From the NCBI GenBank assembly GCA_942491575.1, contig CALOBT010000025.1:3410001-3474000 (forward strand): 64,000 bases of DNA, in the 5' to 3' direction. Under the pieces are notes generated by a model that made no database searches, had not been told where the DNA came from, and saw nothing but the letters and a program-made list of their open reading frames with translations. The stretch comes from CAZHNW01 sp942491575 (GTDB lineage Bacteria > Spirochaetota > UBA4802 > UBA5550). Below are positions 33,418 to 42,813 of the stretch, in pieces; the first letter of the stretch is position 1, and every line of letters starts with the position of its first letter. Made by a program: the position numbers and the translations under genes.

Positions 33418-36048
33418 ATGAAGGTTATGGATCTGCGTAACAGTTTTGTTGATTTTTTCCGTGAACGGGAGCATAAGATTGTTCCTTCCAGTTCACTGGT
33501 TCCGAAGGATGACCCGACACTGCTTTTTACCACCGCCGGTATGGTTCAGTTCAAGCCGATGTTTGCCGGTACTGTTGACCTGGAATATACTCGCGCCGCA
33601 TCCGTGCAGAAATGTCTCCGCACCAGTGATCTTGAAAATGTGGGACGCACAAAACGTCACCTCACCTTTTTTGAGATGCTGGGAAATTTTTCTTTCGGGG
33701 ATTATTTTAAAAAGGAAGCAATACAGTATGCCTGGGATTATTCCACGGAGGTGATCGGCTTTCCAAAAGAAAAAATATGGATTTCCATCTACCAGGATGA
33801 TGATGAGGCCTTCGAAATATGGAATAAAAATATTGGAATTTCCCCTGAAAAGATTGTCCGCCTTGGCAAAAAAGATAACTTCTGGGGTCCCGCAGGGGAT
33901 TCAGGTGCCTGCGGTCCCTGTTCGGAACTGCACCTTGACCGGGGACCTGAATTTGGCTGTGATAATCCCGACTGCAAGCCGGGGTGTGAATGTGAACGAT
34001 TCCTCGAGTACTGGAACCTGGTATTTAACCAGTTTAACCAGGATGTCAACGGCGTATTAAATCCACTGCCACAGACGGGAATCGATACAGGTATGGGACT
34101 TGAGCGCCTGGCGACCCTGATTCAGGATGTCGATTCCGTTTATGAAACCGATGAATTTGTAAACCTGATAAATTTTGTAAGCAAAACCTCCGGTGTTCCC
34201 TATGAGGGTAATAATATCATTCCCATCAGGGTAATCGTCGAGCATGCCCGTACTCTCACCTTTGCCATGTCTGACGGGATCTATCCCTCCAATGACGGCC
34301 GCGGATATGTACTGCGGCGGATACTGCGACGGGGACTCCGTTTCAGCCGGCAGCTTGGAATCAAAGATCCTTTCCTCTATACCATTGTAGATCCAATAGT
34401 TGAAGCCATGGGCAATTTTTACCCTGAAATTATTGAACCGGTTAAGAATGTGAAGTCCGTTATCGAATCCGAGGAGAAGCGTTTTCTCGAAACCATTGAA
34501 AACGGCATGGACCGCCTTGAAGAGGTTATGAAGACAAGTACCTCCGCGGGGAATAAGGAGATCAGCGGGAAGGACGCCTTTCTTCTTTACGACACATTTG
34601 GTTTTCCCGTTGAGATGACCCGGGAGATTGCCGAGGAGAAGGGCCTCGGTATTGATATGGAGGGCTTCGAAGATGAGATGGAAGGGCAGCGTCAGCGGGG
34701 CAAGCAGAGCTGGAAGGGTTTTGATGCGGGACTGGAACAGCAGTTTGAGGCTGCTGCAAAGGAAGTCGGCGATTCTGTTTTTTTCGGTTATGATGCTGAT
34801 TCAGGGGAGGGGACCATTACAGCCCTTTATACCGATGCGGGGGCCCGGGAATCCTTCTCTGCCGGAACCGCCGGTTTTATCGTTCTGGATAAAACTCCCT
34901 TTTACGGCGAGTCCGGGGGTCAGGTGGGAGACCGGGGTGATATCGTCACCGCCGGTGGTGCCCGCTTTAACGTTACCGATACAAAGAAATACAATAAGAC
35001 TATTATTCATACGGGGGAGCTGGTTGAAGGAAGTTTAAAGAAGGGTGAAACAGTAATCGCAACCATTGATACAATAAACCGTAACCTGATTCGTGCCAAT
35101 CACACGGCAACACACCTTCTCCAGGCGGCCCTGCGGGAAGTCCTGGGGGAACATGTAAAACAGGCAGGTTCTGTTGTTGAGGCGGAACGCCTCCGATTCG
35201 ATTTTTCTCACTTTAATTCCATGACGGAGGAAGAAATCGATATCGTTGAAAAAATGGTGAATGACAGAATCTGGGAAAGCCTTGAGGTATCAACAGAGGT
35301 GATGAATATTGAAGAGGCTACAAAATCGGGGGCCATGGCGGTCTTCGATGAAAAGTACGACGATACTGTGCGTGTTGTTACAATAGATGGTTTCAGTAAA
35401 GAACTCTGCGGTGGTACCCACGTGAGCAACACCGGTAAAATTGGTGTATTTAAACTTGTGAGGGAAATGTCTCCCGGAGCTGGGATTCGAAGGATAGAGG
35501 CTACCACCCTTAAGGGGGTTCTGGACCGCTACCGTGAACAGGAGGGGTTGCTCTCTGCAGTCACTGAGACACTGAATGTATCTGAAAACGATCTGGTGAA
35601 ACGAATCGAGGAACTGGTCATTAAGTCAAAGGGTCTCGAGAAGGAACTGGAAAAAATTCGAAAAGCCTCTCTCTCTTCCGGCGTTGGTGATATCATGGAC
35701 GCGGCTATTGAGGAGGGGGGCGTTAAAATTATCGCCCATCAGTTCAAGGATGTCGATCCGGGGGCGCTTCGTGAGCTCTCCGACAAGATCCGTGAAAAGG
35801 AACAGGCCTCCCTGGTCTGTTTCGGTTCTGAAGTAAAGGGGAAGGCAATGCTTCTTTATGCCGCCACGAAGGGTGCTGTAGAAAAGGGCATCGATTGCGG
35901 GGCTATTATAAAGGAAACTGTAAAACTTGTAGGCGGAGGCGGAGGCGGCCGCAAGGATATGGCCCAGGCAGGGGGAAAAAATCCCGATGCACTTGGGGAG
36001 GCCCTCAAGGTAGCCGTTGAAATGGCGCAGGAGATGATAAAGCAGTAA
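33418..36048 (+). CDS. alaS: Alanyl-tRNA synthetase
   Basis: 876 residues, the standard length. Class II core with motif 1/2 features (PKDDPTLLFTTAGMVQFKPM, RTKRHLTFFEMLGNFSFGDY), a CxxC-type insertion at about 185-195 (CDNPDCKPGCEC), motif 3 TGMGLERLA, editing domain NHTATHLLQAAL and CGGTHVSNTG carrying zinc ligands, and the C-Ala domain ending VGGGGGGRKDMAQAGGKN. Charges tRNA-Ala and clears mischarged Ser/Gly. Followed by a strong terminator. Confidence 0.98.
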   Translation: MKVMDLRNSFVDFFREREHKIVPSSSLVPKDDPTLLFTTAGMVQFKPMFAGTVDLEYTRAASVQKCLRTSDLENVGRTKRHLTFFEMLGNFSFGDYFKKEAIQYAWDYSTEVIGFPKEKIWISIYQDDDEAFEIWNKNIGISPEKIVRLGKKDNFWGPAGDSGACGPCSELHLDRGPEFGCDNPDCKPGCECERFLEYWNLVFNQFNQDVNGVLNPLPQTGIDTGMGLERLATLIQDVDSVYETDEFVNLINFVSKTSGVPYEGNNIIPIRVIVEHARTLTFAMSDGIYPSNDGRGYVLRRILRRGLRFSRQLGIKDPFLYTIVDPIVEAMGNFYPEIIEPVKNVKSVIESEEKRFLETIENGMDRLEEVMKTSTSAGNKEISGKDAFLLYDTFGFPVEMTREIAEEKGLGIDMEGFEDEMEGQRQRGKQSWKGFDAGLEQQFEAAAKEVGDSVFFGYDADSGEGTITALYTDAGARESFSAGTAGFIVLDKTPFYGESGGQVGDRGDIVTAGGARFNVTDTKKYNKTIIHTGELVEGSLKKGETVIATIDTINRNLIRANHTATHLLQAALREVLGEHVKQAGSVVEAERLRFDFSHFNSMTEEEIDIVEKMVNDRIWESLEVSTEVMNIEEATKSGAMAVFDEKYDDTVRVVTIDGFSKELCGGTHVSNTGKIGVFKLVREMSPGAGIRRIEATTLKGVLDRYREQEGLLSAVTETLNVSENDLVKRIEELVIKSKGLEKELEKIRKASLSSGVGDIMDAAIEEGGVKIIAHQFKDVDPGALRELSDKIREKEQASLVCFGSEVKGKAMLLYAATKGAVEKGIDCGAIIKETVKLVGGGGGGRKDMAQAGGKNPDALGEALKVAVEMAQEMIKQ

Positions 36049-36071
36049 ACGGATAACATCATTGCAGATAT

Positions 36072-36101
36072 AAAAAGGGGTGCCGGAGCACCCCTTTTTT
36101 C
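36072..36101 (+). terminator. Terminator after alaS
   Basis: Stem AAAAAGGGGTGC / GCACCCCTTTTT with a 4-nt loop, followed by T residues, about 24 bp after the stop codon. Confidence 0.9.
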
Positions 36102-36591
36102 CTCATAACAGACCAATTTTTCCGGGCTAATGGATATGGCCTGTTTGTGGGGATGAGGAGCGGCAGCAGCATCAGAATATTGGGGAAGTTCTTTGAAGGG
36201 AACATAAGACTGATACTGCCATCGTTACTCACCAATATATTAATTAAGCAGTTAATTAATATATATTCCCGTTTTGTCAAGCATTATATCAGGAAACATT
36301 CCATCGAATTAAACCGAAAAAGACTAAATCTCGAGATTGAAAAGTTTTAACAAAAAGTGTTGAGATTTTTTCTTTTCATGTATATCTGAAGTAGATCAGA
36401 ATGAAATAGTAAAAAGTTTAAGAAATCCCCGGGGAAGCAGCCAGTGGAAAAAACTTTATAAACAAACTTAATGAGACATAAAATTGCTTGCATTTTTTCC
36501 CGAATCTTCCTACTCTTGATCCCGTATTCGGGGAAGTGCAGTTCATCGGGAGGATGCATTTCCCCGATATTAACCATGAGCAGAGGCCGCC
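36101..36591. other. AT-rich intergenic region upstream of cheX-like gene
   Basis: About 490 bp with no convincing gene. A 67-codon frame (36147-36350) exists but lacks a ribosome site and runs through the inverted repeat. The region includes a perfect 13-bp inverted repeat (36235-36264), an AT-rich stretch and, near 36500-36570, short partly complementary CGGGGAA/TTCCCCG elements. Confidence 0.5.
36235..36264. repeat. Perfect 30-bp AT-only inverted repeat
   Basis: Arms ATATATTAATTAA (reverse) at 36235-36247 and 36252-36264 are perfectly complementary over 13 bp, with central GCAG. Pure A/T arms with a TTAATTAA core look more like a dimeric regulator site or an extrudable cruciform than a terminator. 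It lies about 330 bp upstream of the cheX-like gene. Confidence 0.5.
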
Positions 36592-37044
36592 ATGAACAGC
36601 AGCGAAAGATACTCAGAGTTTATTGTAAGGTCCGTAGACCATATCTTTAAAAAGTTTTTAAAGGATGAATATATCGAAGAGGTATATGAAGCCCAGACCG
36701 GGTCAAATGACCATCAGGTAGCTGTTGAAATTGGCGGTACACTTCAGGGAGAAATTGTTATTAATCTTCCTGATCATACCCTGAATCTTCTTACAAAAAA
36801 ATTTATCGGCAACAGGAAAAGTCCAAAGAAACATTATGGTGATGTTGCCGGTGAAATTGCAAATCTTATAACCGGAACATTTGCAAACCAGCTTCAGTTT
36901 GATGACCATGATATAATCCTGTCACCTCCCGAATTCAATGATGATCCAATCGCAATGAAAGCCCTCTATGATAATATAAATCTTTCCTTCAACTCCAGTT
37001 TTGGTGGTTTTGACATAGATCTCTACTATAAGGAAGATCAGTAG
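36592..37044 (+). CDS. CheX-like chemotaxis phosphatase domain protein
   Basis: 150 residues, the length of CheX. The CheC/CheX active-site pattern ExxN is present in GDVAGEIANLITGTFANQL near residue 87, preceded by the strand GGTLQGEIVINLPDH. Single ExxN motif as in CheX, which dephosphorylates CheY-P; spirochaetes use CheX rather than CheZ. Some such stand-alone proteins are regulators outside chemotaxis. AGAGG lies upstream of the start. No other chemotaxis gene is adjacent; the sodium symporter gene follows after 17 bp. Confidence 0.75.
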   Translation: MNSSERYSEFIVRSVDHIFKKFLKDEYIEEVYEAQTGSNDHQVAVEIGGTLQGEIVINLPDHTLNLLTKKFIGNRKSPKKHYGDVAGEIANLITGTFANQLQFDDHDIILSPPEFNDDPIAMKALYDNINLSFNSSFGGFDIDLYYKEDQ

Positions 37045-37061
37045 GGAACCATCATTTTTTT

Positions 37062-38792
37062 ATGCAAACCCTTGATATTGTAATCATCGTTATTTATTTC
37101 ACTTTAAGTCTTGGAATAGCCCTCTTCTTTTCCCGGAGGGCAGGGAAAAGTCAGGAGGAATTTTTTCTCTCCGGCAGGAAACTTCCCTGGTGGATTGCGG
37201 GGACAACAATGGTGGCCACTACCTTTGGTGCGGATACACCCCTCGCGGTAACGGAACTGGTGGGAACAAAGGGCATTGCCGGCAACTGGCTCTGGTGGAA
37301 TATGGTTGCCGGAACAGTATTGACAGTTTTTTTCTTTGCCCGTCTCTGGCGCAGGGCGGGCATTTTGACTGATGTCGAATTTATTGAAGTAAGGTACAGC
37401 GGGAAACCGGCGGCGTTCCTCCGGGGGTTCAGGGCCCTTTACCTCGGGATATTCATGAATGTAATTATTATGGGATGGGTAAATGTTGCCCTGGCGGAAG
37501 TATTGAAAATTATTTTTGATATTCCTGAAACTCAGATTTTGCCATATATTTTTGGAGCAATGGCCCTGGTGGGGATTTATTCAGCGGTTTCCGGCCTCTG
37601 GGGAATCGCCTTTACGGATATTCTTCAGTTTATTGTAGCTATGGCAGGGTGTATTATTCTTGCAGATGTCATTCTGGATCTGCCGCAGATCGGCGGTATG
37701 GCCGGCCTGGTTGCAAAACTCTCTCCGGAAACAATCAGCTTTTTTCCGAAAATAGGTTTCACAGGCAGTGATGTCACCACCGGTGTTTTTACCCTTACTG
37801 CATCGGCCTTTCTTGCACATATCCTGGTACAGTGGTGGGCTTCATGGTATCCCGGTGCAGAGCCCGGGGGCGGTGGATATGTTGCACAGCGAATGATGTC
37901 TGCAAAGGATGAACGGCATTCCCAGCTTGCAACCCTCTGGTTCAGTATTGCACATTACGCCCTGAGACCCTGGCCCTGGATAATTGTTGCCCTCGCGGCC
38001 CTTGTCCTTTACCCTGATCTCCCTGCAAGTGAAAAAAAGGCTGGATTTGTTCTCGCCATGCGGGATCATCTCCCCGCGGGACTTCTGGGACTGATGGTTG
38101 CCGCCTTTTTTGCCGCTTATATGTCAACTATCTCAACCCATCTCAACTGGGGGAGTTCATACCTTATAAATGATTTTTACCGACGTTTCATCAACAGGGA
38201 TGCAACGGAAAAACATTATGTTTTTGCCTCCAGGATAGCTACGCTATTGATGGTAATTATCGCGAGCCTTCTTGTTCTTATTATTCACTCCATTTCCGGA
38301 GCCTGGTCATTTATTATTGAATGCGGTGCAGGTCTTGGTCTGGTACTGATACTCCGGTGGTTCTGGTGGCGGGTGAATGCCTGGGCAGAAATAGTTGCCA
38401 TGATTGTACCATTCATTGCATTTCCTGTTAGCAGGTTCTGGTTGGATCTGCAGTTTCCGCAATCTCTATTCTTTATTGTTGCCGTCACTACCCTCTCCTG
38501 GATTATTGCCATGGTAGTCGCTGGTCCGGAAAAAGAAGAGGTACTGAAAGCTTTTTATGAACGGGTCCATCCCGGTGGTCCCGGCTGGAAAGGATACATT
38601 AAAGAAGGAGAATCAACCTCATTAGCGCCATTGATTTTACACTGGGTACTTGGGGTTTTTCTAGTATATCTTTCACTTTTTGCCATAGGAAAGGTTGTTC
38701 TCCAGCAGTATACTTCAGGTCTAATCCTGTCTGTTATTGCAGTATTTGACTTCTTTCTTCTCAGTTTTCTGCTTAAAAAGGAATATCGTTAA
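37062..38792 (+). CDS. Sodium:solute symporter (SSS family)
   Basis: 576 residues with about 13-14 membrane helices. N-terminal YFTLSLGIALFFSRRAGKS, EEFFLSGRKLPWWIAG, and the sodium-site region TTFGADTPLAVTELV fit the LeuT-fold SSS family (PutP/SGLT). A conserved patch AAFFAAYMSTISTHLNWGSSYL (about 345) matches helix 8 of this family, which helps coordinate Na+. Substrate cannot be predicted. It directly follows the CheX-like gene but has no good ribosome site, which suggests coupling or a misjudged start. Confidence 0.88.
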   Translation: MQTLDIVIIVIYFTLSLGIALFFSRRAGKSQEEFFLSGRKLPWWIAGTTMVATTFGADTPLAVTELVGTKGIAGNWLWWNMVAGTVLTVFFFARLWRRAGILTDVEFIEVRYSGKPAAFLRGFRALYLGIFMNVIIMGWVNVALAEVLKIIFDIPETQILPYIFGAMALVGIYSAVSGLWGIAFTDILQFIVAMAGCIILADVILDLPQIGGMAGLVAKLSPETISFFPKIGFTGSDVTTGVFTLTASAFLAHILVQWWASWYPGAEPGGGGYVAQRMMSAKDERHSQLATLWFSIAHYALRPWPWIIVALAALVLYPDLPASEKKAGFVLAMRDHLPAGLLGLMVAAFFAAYMSTISTHLNWGSSYLINDFYRRFINRDATEKHYVFASRIATLLMVIIASLLVLIIHSISGAWSFIIECGAGLGLVLILRWFWWRVNAWAEIVAMIVPFIAFPVSRFWLDLQFPQSLFFIVAVTTLSWIIAMVVAGPEKEEVLKAFYERVHPGGPGWKGYIKEGESTSLAPLILHWVLGVFLVYLSLFAIGKVVLQQYTSGLILSVIAVFDFFLLSFLLKKEYR

Positions 38793-38902
38793 ATCGTCAA
38801 CTTTATGTATGGAAGATGATTGATCTTCCTTCCCCCAAATATTCTTGCATTTTTTTTCTTTCGGAAGTAGAATTATTCCTTCATTAAATTTTAGAGGAAC
38901 AG

Positions 38903-40249
38903 GTGCCGGTTATGTCCCCTAGAGATGATCTCAAAAAAATATATACCGCAGCAATTGATGCCGTCGATCCCTATCATGCCGTGGTAAACAGTCTGACCAG
39001 GGAGGGGGATCGCCTTATCCTGAAGCAGGGCGGATCAATTTTGGCAGACTGTGATCTTAATTCTTTTGAGCGGGTAATAGTAGTTGGCGCCGGAAAGGCG
39101 ACTGCTCCCATGGCGAGGGCAGCTGAAGAAATCCTTAAAGAGCGTCTCAGCAGGGGATGTATTACCGTGAAATACGGATATACAGATGACCTCGCGGAAA
39201 TAGAAATACGAGAGGGGGCACATCCGATTCCGGATGAATCCGGACAGAAGGCAGCCCTTGAAATTATTAAAATTCTGGAAGGGGCGGGTGAGAAGGATCT
39301 GGTAATTTCACTTATTTCCGGAGGGGGTTCCGCACTCCTGCCTCTGCCTCCGGAGCCGATTACGCTGGAAGAGAAGCAGAAAACAACCGATCTGCTTTTG
39401 AAAAGTGGTGCCTCTATACATGAAATTAATTGTGTTCGGAAACACCTTTCAAGGATAAAGGGAGGTAATCTTGCAAGGGCAGCTTATCCCGCAAGGGTAC
39501 TTAATCTGATGATCTCAGATGTTGTTGGAGATGTAATGAATGTCATTGCTTCAGGGCCGTTTGTTGCAGATAGTTCGACTTTTGGTGAAGCAATGGAGAT
39601 ATTAAACCGGCATGGAATAGCAGAGGCGGTACCGGCGGCAGTTTTACAGCATCTCCAGTCAGGGATTGAGGGGAGAATTAAGGAAAATCCCATGAAGGGG
39701 AATAAGGTTTTTGAAAAAGTGACTAATGCCGTGGTGGCGTCTAATATAATTGCATTAAAGGCCGCTGCAAAAGAGGCAAAAAAGATCGGATATAATACCT
39801 GTATTCTTTCTTCTCTTATCGAGGGGGATACGGAAGAAACAGCTTTCTGGCATTCTAGAATTGCCGAAGAGGTTCTTGCGTCGGGTAATCCTGTTACCCC
39901 TCCGGCCTGTATTATCAGCGGTGGTGAAACGACAGTTATTGTGACTGGCAGCGGTCTGGGGGGGAGGAACATGGAATTTGCCCTTCAGGCTGTATCTCAT
40001 ATTGCAGGTAACGATAAGGTAATTATGGCCAGTATTGGTACCGACGGGACAGATGGCCCGACAGATGCCGCTGGAGCAATGGCTGATGGTACGACTCTCA
40101 TCAGAGGAGAAGAAACCGGACTTACTATTGATGATTTCATACAAAATAACGACAGTTATAATTACTTTAAGAAGCTTGGGGACCTGATCACTACGGGGCC
40201 TACCAATACAAACGTTATGGATGTAAGAATAGTACTTGTATTGGAATAA
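38903..40249 (+). CDS. Glycerate 2-kinase (GckA/TtuD, MOFRL family)
   Basis: 448 residues. N-terminal DUF4147 part with VVGAGKATAPMARAAEE (about 55) and LISGGGSALLPLPP (about 140), then IRKHLSRIKGGNLARAA-type segment CVRKHLSRIKGGNLARAA and the C-terminal MOFRL domain with IISGGETTVIVTGSGLGGRN and IGTDGTDGPTDAAGA. This class II glycerate kinase phosphorylates D-glycerate at C2 with ATP. I give GTG 38903 as start (GAGGAAC upstream); ATG at 38912 is an alternative. Stands alone downstream of the symporter gene, possibly co-transcribed. Confidence 0.9.
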   Translation: MPVMSPRDDLKKIYTAAIDAVDPYHAVVNSLTREGDRLILKQGGSILADCDLNSFERVIVVGAGKATAPMARAAEEILKERLSRGCITVKYGYTDDLAEIEIREGAHPIPDESGQKAALEIIKILEGAGEKDLVISLISGGGSALLPLPPEPITLEEKQKTTDLLLKSGASIHEINCVRKHLSRIKGGNLARAAYPARVLNLMISDVVGDVMNVIASGPFVADSSTFGEAMEILNRHGIAEAVPAAVLQHLQSGIEGRIKENPMKGNKVFEKVTNAVVASNIIALKAAAKEAKKIGYNTCILSSLIEGDTEETAFWHSRIAEEVLASGNPVTPPACIISGGETTVIVTGSGLGGRNMEFALQAVSHIAGNDKVIMASIGTDGTDGPTDAAGAMADGTTLIRGEETGLTIDDFIQNNDSYNYFKKLGDLITTGPTNTNVMDVRIVLVLE

Positions 40250-40447
40250 TTTTAAAAGGGATTGTATTTTTTTGTAAAATGTCTCGCCGAAGGAACCGAT
40301 TGAATTAGTAATATAGGATTTCTTTTGCAATTTAAATATTAATTTCCGGTGGACGAAGCTGCTATTATGTCGTATGACGTCTTTTGTGGTAATAGTTATC
40401 AAAGAAAAGCATGACTGGATTAATTTTAATAAATTACAAAAAAGATG

Positions 40448-40476
40448 TTGCTAATTTTTTAAGAATTGTTTATACT
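40448..40476 (+). promoter_or_regulatory. Sigma-70-type promoter of the 40562 gene
   Basis: TTGCTA (40448-40453), 17-bp spacer, TATACT (40471-40476), about 85 bp upstream of the start codon. Good match and spacing. The rest of 40250-40561 is AT-rich and empty. Confidence 0.6.
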
Positions 40477-40561
40477 ACCTTTCATACATGTCGAATAATC
40501 GGGCATGGAAGCCCTGATGTAAAAGGTATTAATCATACTTGAGTAATTGAGGAGTTGTACT

Positions 40562-41362
40562 ATGAAAACTGGCAAAGTTATTAAGGGATTGTCTCTTGTC
40601 ATGCTCTCAGCATTTGTTGTGTCAACAATGGCCTTTGCTCAGCAGGACACTGCTAAGAAAAAGGAAGTTACAAAGAATGCCGATGGTTCCTACAGCAGCA
40701 CTAAGTATAATGAAGCAGAAAGACCTGAGGATTCATACCTGGCAAAGTTTCATGCACGTGATGTTGTTGTAAAGTTAATGAAAAAGAATCTTGAGCAGAT
40801 TTATCTGTTGAAAGTTATTAAGACCAACTTTAAAGATAAAGGATGGGACGGGGATTATAAAAAATGCTACGATGGCTATAAAAAGGCCATGGAGTTCTAT
40901 TATCAGCGCAATATAATTTACGCCCGTGTTGAGTTCGAAAACAACAAAAAGGATATAACAGACCTGCTGGCAAAAATTGTTGAAGAGTATAAAAACCAGA
41001 CAAATGAAATGCTGAGTCTCTGTGTTGATAAAATAATGCTGCTTCATCTTCAGGAAACAACAAGATCTGATCCAAATAAAAATCGTGAACTGCACCATAA
41101 CCAGATGAGACTGAAGATTTCATATGGTCAGATGGATGATGCCCGCGGATCTACAATTGATAAAAATCTGGAAGTAGCTGTATATCATTACCGGGTAGCA
41201 AAGACCTATGCAATTAAAATAATTGAATCTCTTTCTCCTCCCAATGAAGCTCAGTCTGTTAAGGATAAATATAAGATTCATAAAGCAGATAACCTGAATC
41301 GAATTTTTGAAAAAGTAGCAGATAATTCAGGTGGCGGAGGAAAAACTCCCGCCCCTAAATAA
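40562..41362 (+). CDS. Secreted alpha-helical protein of unknown function
   Basis: 266 residues from ATG 40562, with GAGGAG at the right distance (an in-frame TTG 15 bp upstream is part of that site). Classical signal peptide ending STMAFAQ. The mature protein is charged and helical, with regular Lys/Glu/Leu/Tyr spacing (KCYDGYKKAMEFYYQRNIIYARVEFENN-like region), and ends in a GGGGKTPAPK tail. The pattern resembles TPR-like or helical-bundle periplasmic proteins. Strong promoter and terminator indicate a monocistronic, well expressed gene. No known family. Confidence 0.65.
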   Translation: MKTGKVIKGLSLVMLSAFVVSTMAFAQQDTAKKKEVTKNADGSYSSTKYNEAERPEDSYLAKFHARDVVVKLMKKNLEQIYLLKVIKTNFKDKGWDGDYKKCYDGYKKAMEFYYQRNIIYARVEFENNKKDITDLLAKIVEEYKNQTNEMLSLCVDKIMLLHLQETTRSDPNKNRELHHNQMRLKISYGQMDDARGSTIDKNLEVAVYHYRVAKTYAIKIIESLSPPNEAQSVKDKYKIHKADNLNRIFEKVADNSGGGGKTPAPK

Positions 41363-41386
41363 GTAAAAAGATAATCATTTTAGGTT

Positions 41387-41416
41387 AAAGGGGAATACTG
41401 TTTATTCCCCTTTTTT
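41387..41416 (+). terminator. Terminator after the secreted helical protein gene
   Basis: Stem AAAGGGGAATA / TATTCCCCTTT with a 5-nt loop followed by T6, 24 bp after the stop codon. Confidence 0.88.
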
Positions 41417-41441
41417 ATTGGCCGGAGTTAGAATTCGGTTT

Positions 41442-42809
41442 ATGTTAATGAGTAAAAAACGTGCCGTACATACATCCCTTATCGCTTTCTTTTCGATATT
41501 ATTTCTTTTTAATGCCTCTAAAGTCCCGAAGTACGATTTTCCACTGTATAAAGTAGTAATAGATCCCGGTCATGGTGGAGTTTCCATGAAACCGCGTTCT
41601 CTGTATGGAGATCGCTTTGACAAGATATCCGGTACATATCTGGATGATTTCAAGGAAGGGGCTGCAAGGGGAAGATTGTGGGAACATGAGATAGTTTATC
41701 AAATTTCCAGAAAGGCTTTTGATTTAATATATCAGTGTTCACCTGATGGGGATTTTGAGAAATTCAAGAAAATATTAAAGAAATATAGTCTTAAAAATCC
41801 ACAGCGTATTTATATCCTGCCAATGATGAGCAGGGGTAAATCAAAAACACGCAAAGAGGTTCAGGAAAAGAGTGAATTAAATGGTGAATTCAGACTGTTT
41901 GATTATCCGGGGAAAGATAAAATAATAAAACCGGGAAGAATTTCCAGGATTAATGAATTTAAACCCCAACTGGTTGTATCTCTGCATCTTGCAGGTTCGG
42001 GGCCGCGTTCCTATAAAGGGATGAATCCTGTACTTGTTGCACCTTACAGCTTTTTATCAAAGGGCCTTGAATATCTGCAGGGGAAGGAAAAAAAACGGAC
42101 ATTTTTTCTGAAAAATTCAATGAATGACTGGTTCAAGGAAAATACAAAACGGACCTCATTTGAGTGGTTTTTGAATGATGCCGCCCTCTATTTTTCAGGT
42201 TATCCATTGGATAAAAAAAGAAAAGTGAATTTAAATGAATTTAAAGGGTATCGTTATAATATGATTACCTGGGCTTATCAGGATTCTTCAGGGTGGGAGA
42301 AAAAGGCGAAGCATCACTATCCTAATTCGCAATATTCAAGCGATCTAAAATCTATTGCCGTTAAAGGCAAATTCTGGCAGCGGGAAAAATCCAAGTATGA
42401 AAAATATCGTCGTGAGGGGGGCATTGAGGGTTTCGGTGGAGATAATGCTTATGCATCATATGAAATAATACGGTATATGCTTGCAGCCCTTAAAAAAACC
42501 GGCTCCTATAATAATCATTATCAGCCTGGCAAGTCATATGTTTCTACATGGATCCTCCCCCTCCATGTAAATGCTGTCAGCGCATTCATCGAACTGGGTT
42601 ACCTTAATCGTTGGAGGGACAGGAAAATTTTAGTTCGAAAACAGAATGAACTTGCGGAGGGTATTGCTGTGGGTATTTATTCCCTTATGGCTGGTATTGA
42701 ACCAAATGATACAAAATTCAAATACAGACCAAAAGGAAAAAAGATTGACCTCAAAAAGTATCAAATTTCTACTGATGAGAGCTATTTTACTACTGTAACA
42801 GGTGACTAA
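41442..42809 (+). CDS. N-acetylmuramoyl-L-alanine amidase (Amidase_3 fold, long form)
   Basis: 455 residues from ATG 41442; an upstream in-frame TTG at 41418 abuts the terminator. One N-terminal membrane or signal helix (HTSLIAFFSILFLFNASK). Zinc-amidase motifs in order: VVIDPGHGG (first His), EHEIVYQIS (Glu), VVSLHLAGSG (second His) and near the end AFIELGYLNRW, with the catalytic Glu. Between them the fold carries a large insertion of about 200 residues unlike ordinary AmiC. It would cut the peptide stem from peptidoglycan in the periplasm. HtrA and a small secreted protein follow in the same operon. Confidence 0.8.
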   Translation: MLMSKKRAVHTSLIAFFSILFLFNASKVPKYDFPLYKVVIDPGHGGVSMKPRSLYGDRFDKISGTYLDDFKEGAARGRLWEHEIVYQISRKAFDLIYQCSPDGDFEKFKKILKKYSLKNPQRIYILPMMSRGKSKTRKEVQEKSELNGEFRLFDYPGKDKIIKPGRISRINEFKPQLVVSLHLAGSGPRSYKGMNPVLVAPYSFLSKGLEYLQGKEKKRTFFLKNSMNDWFKENTKRTSFEWFLNDAALYFSGYPLDKKRKVNLNEFKGYRYNMITWAYQDSSGWEKKAKHHYPNSQYSSDLKSIAVKGKFWQREKSKYEKYRREGGIEGFGGDNAYASYEIIRYMLAALKKTGSYNNHYQPGKSYVSTWILPLHVNAVSAFIELGYLNRWRDRKILVRKQNELAEGIAVGIYSLMAGIEPNDTKFKYRPKGKKIDLKKYQISTDESYFTTVTGD

Positions 42810-42813
42810 CGAG

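Noticed and set aside
36147..36350. 67-codon frame upstream of the cheX-like gene
   Set aside because: No ribosome site, runs through an A/T palindrome, basic low-complexity product.
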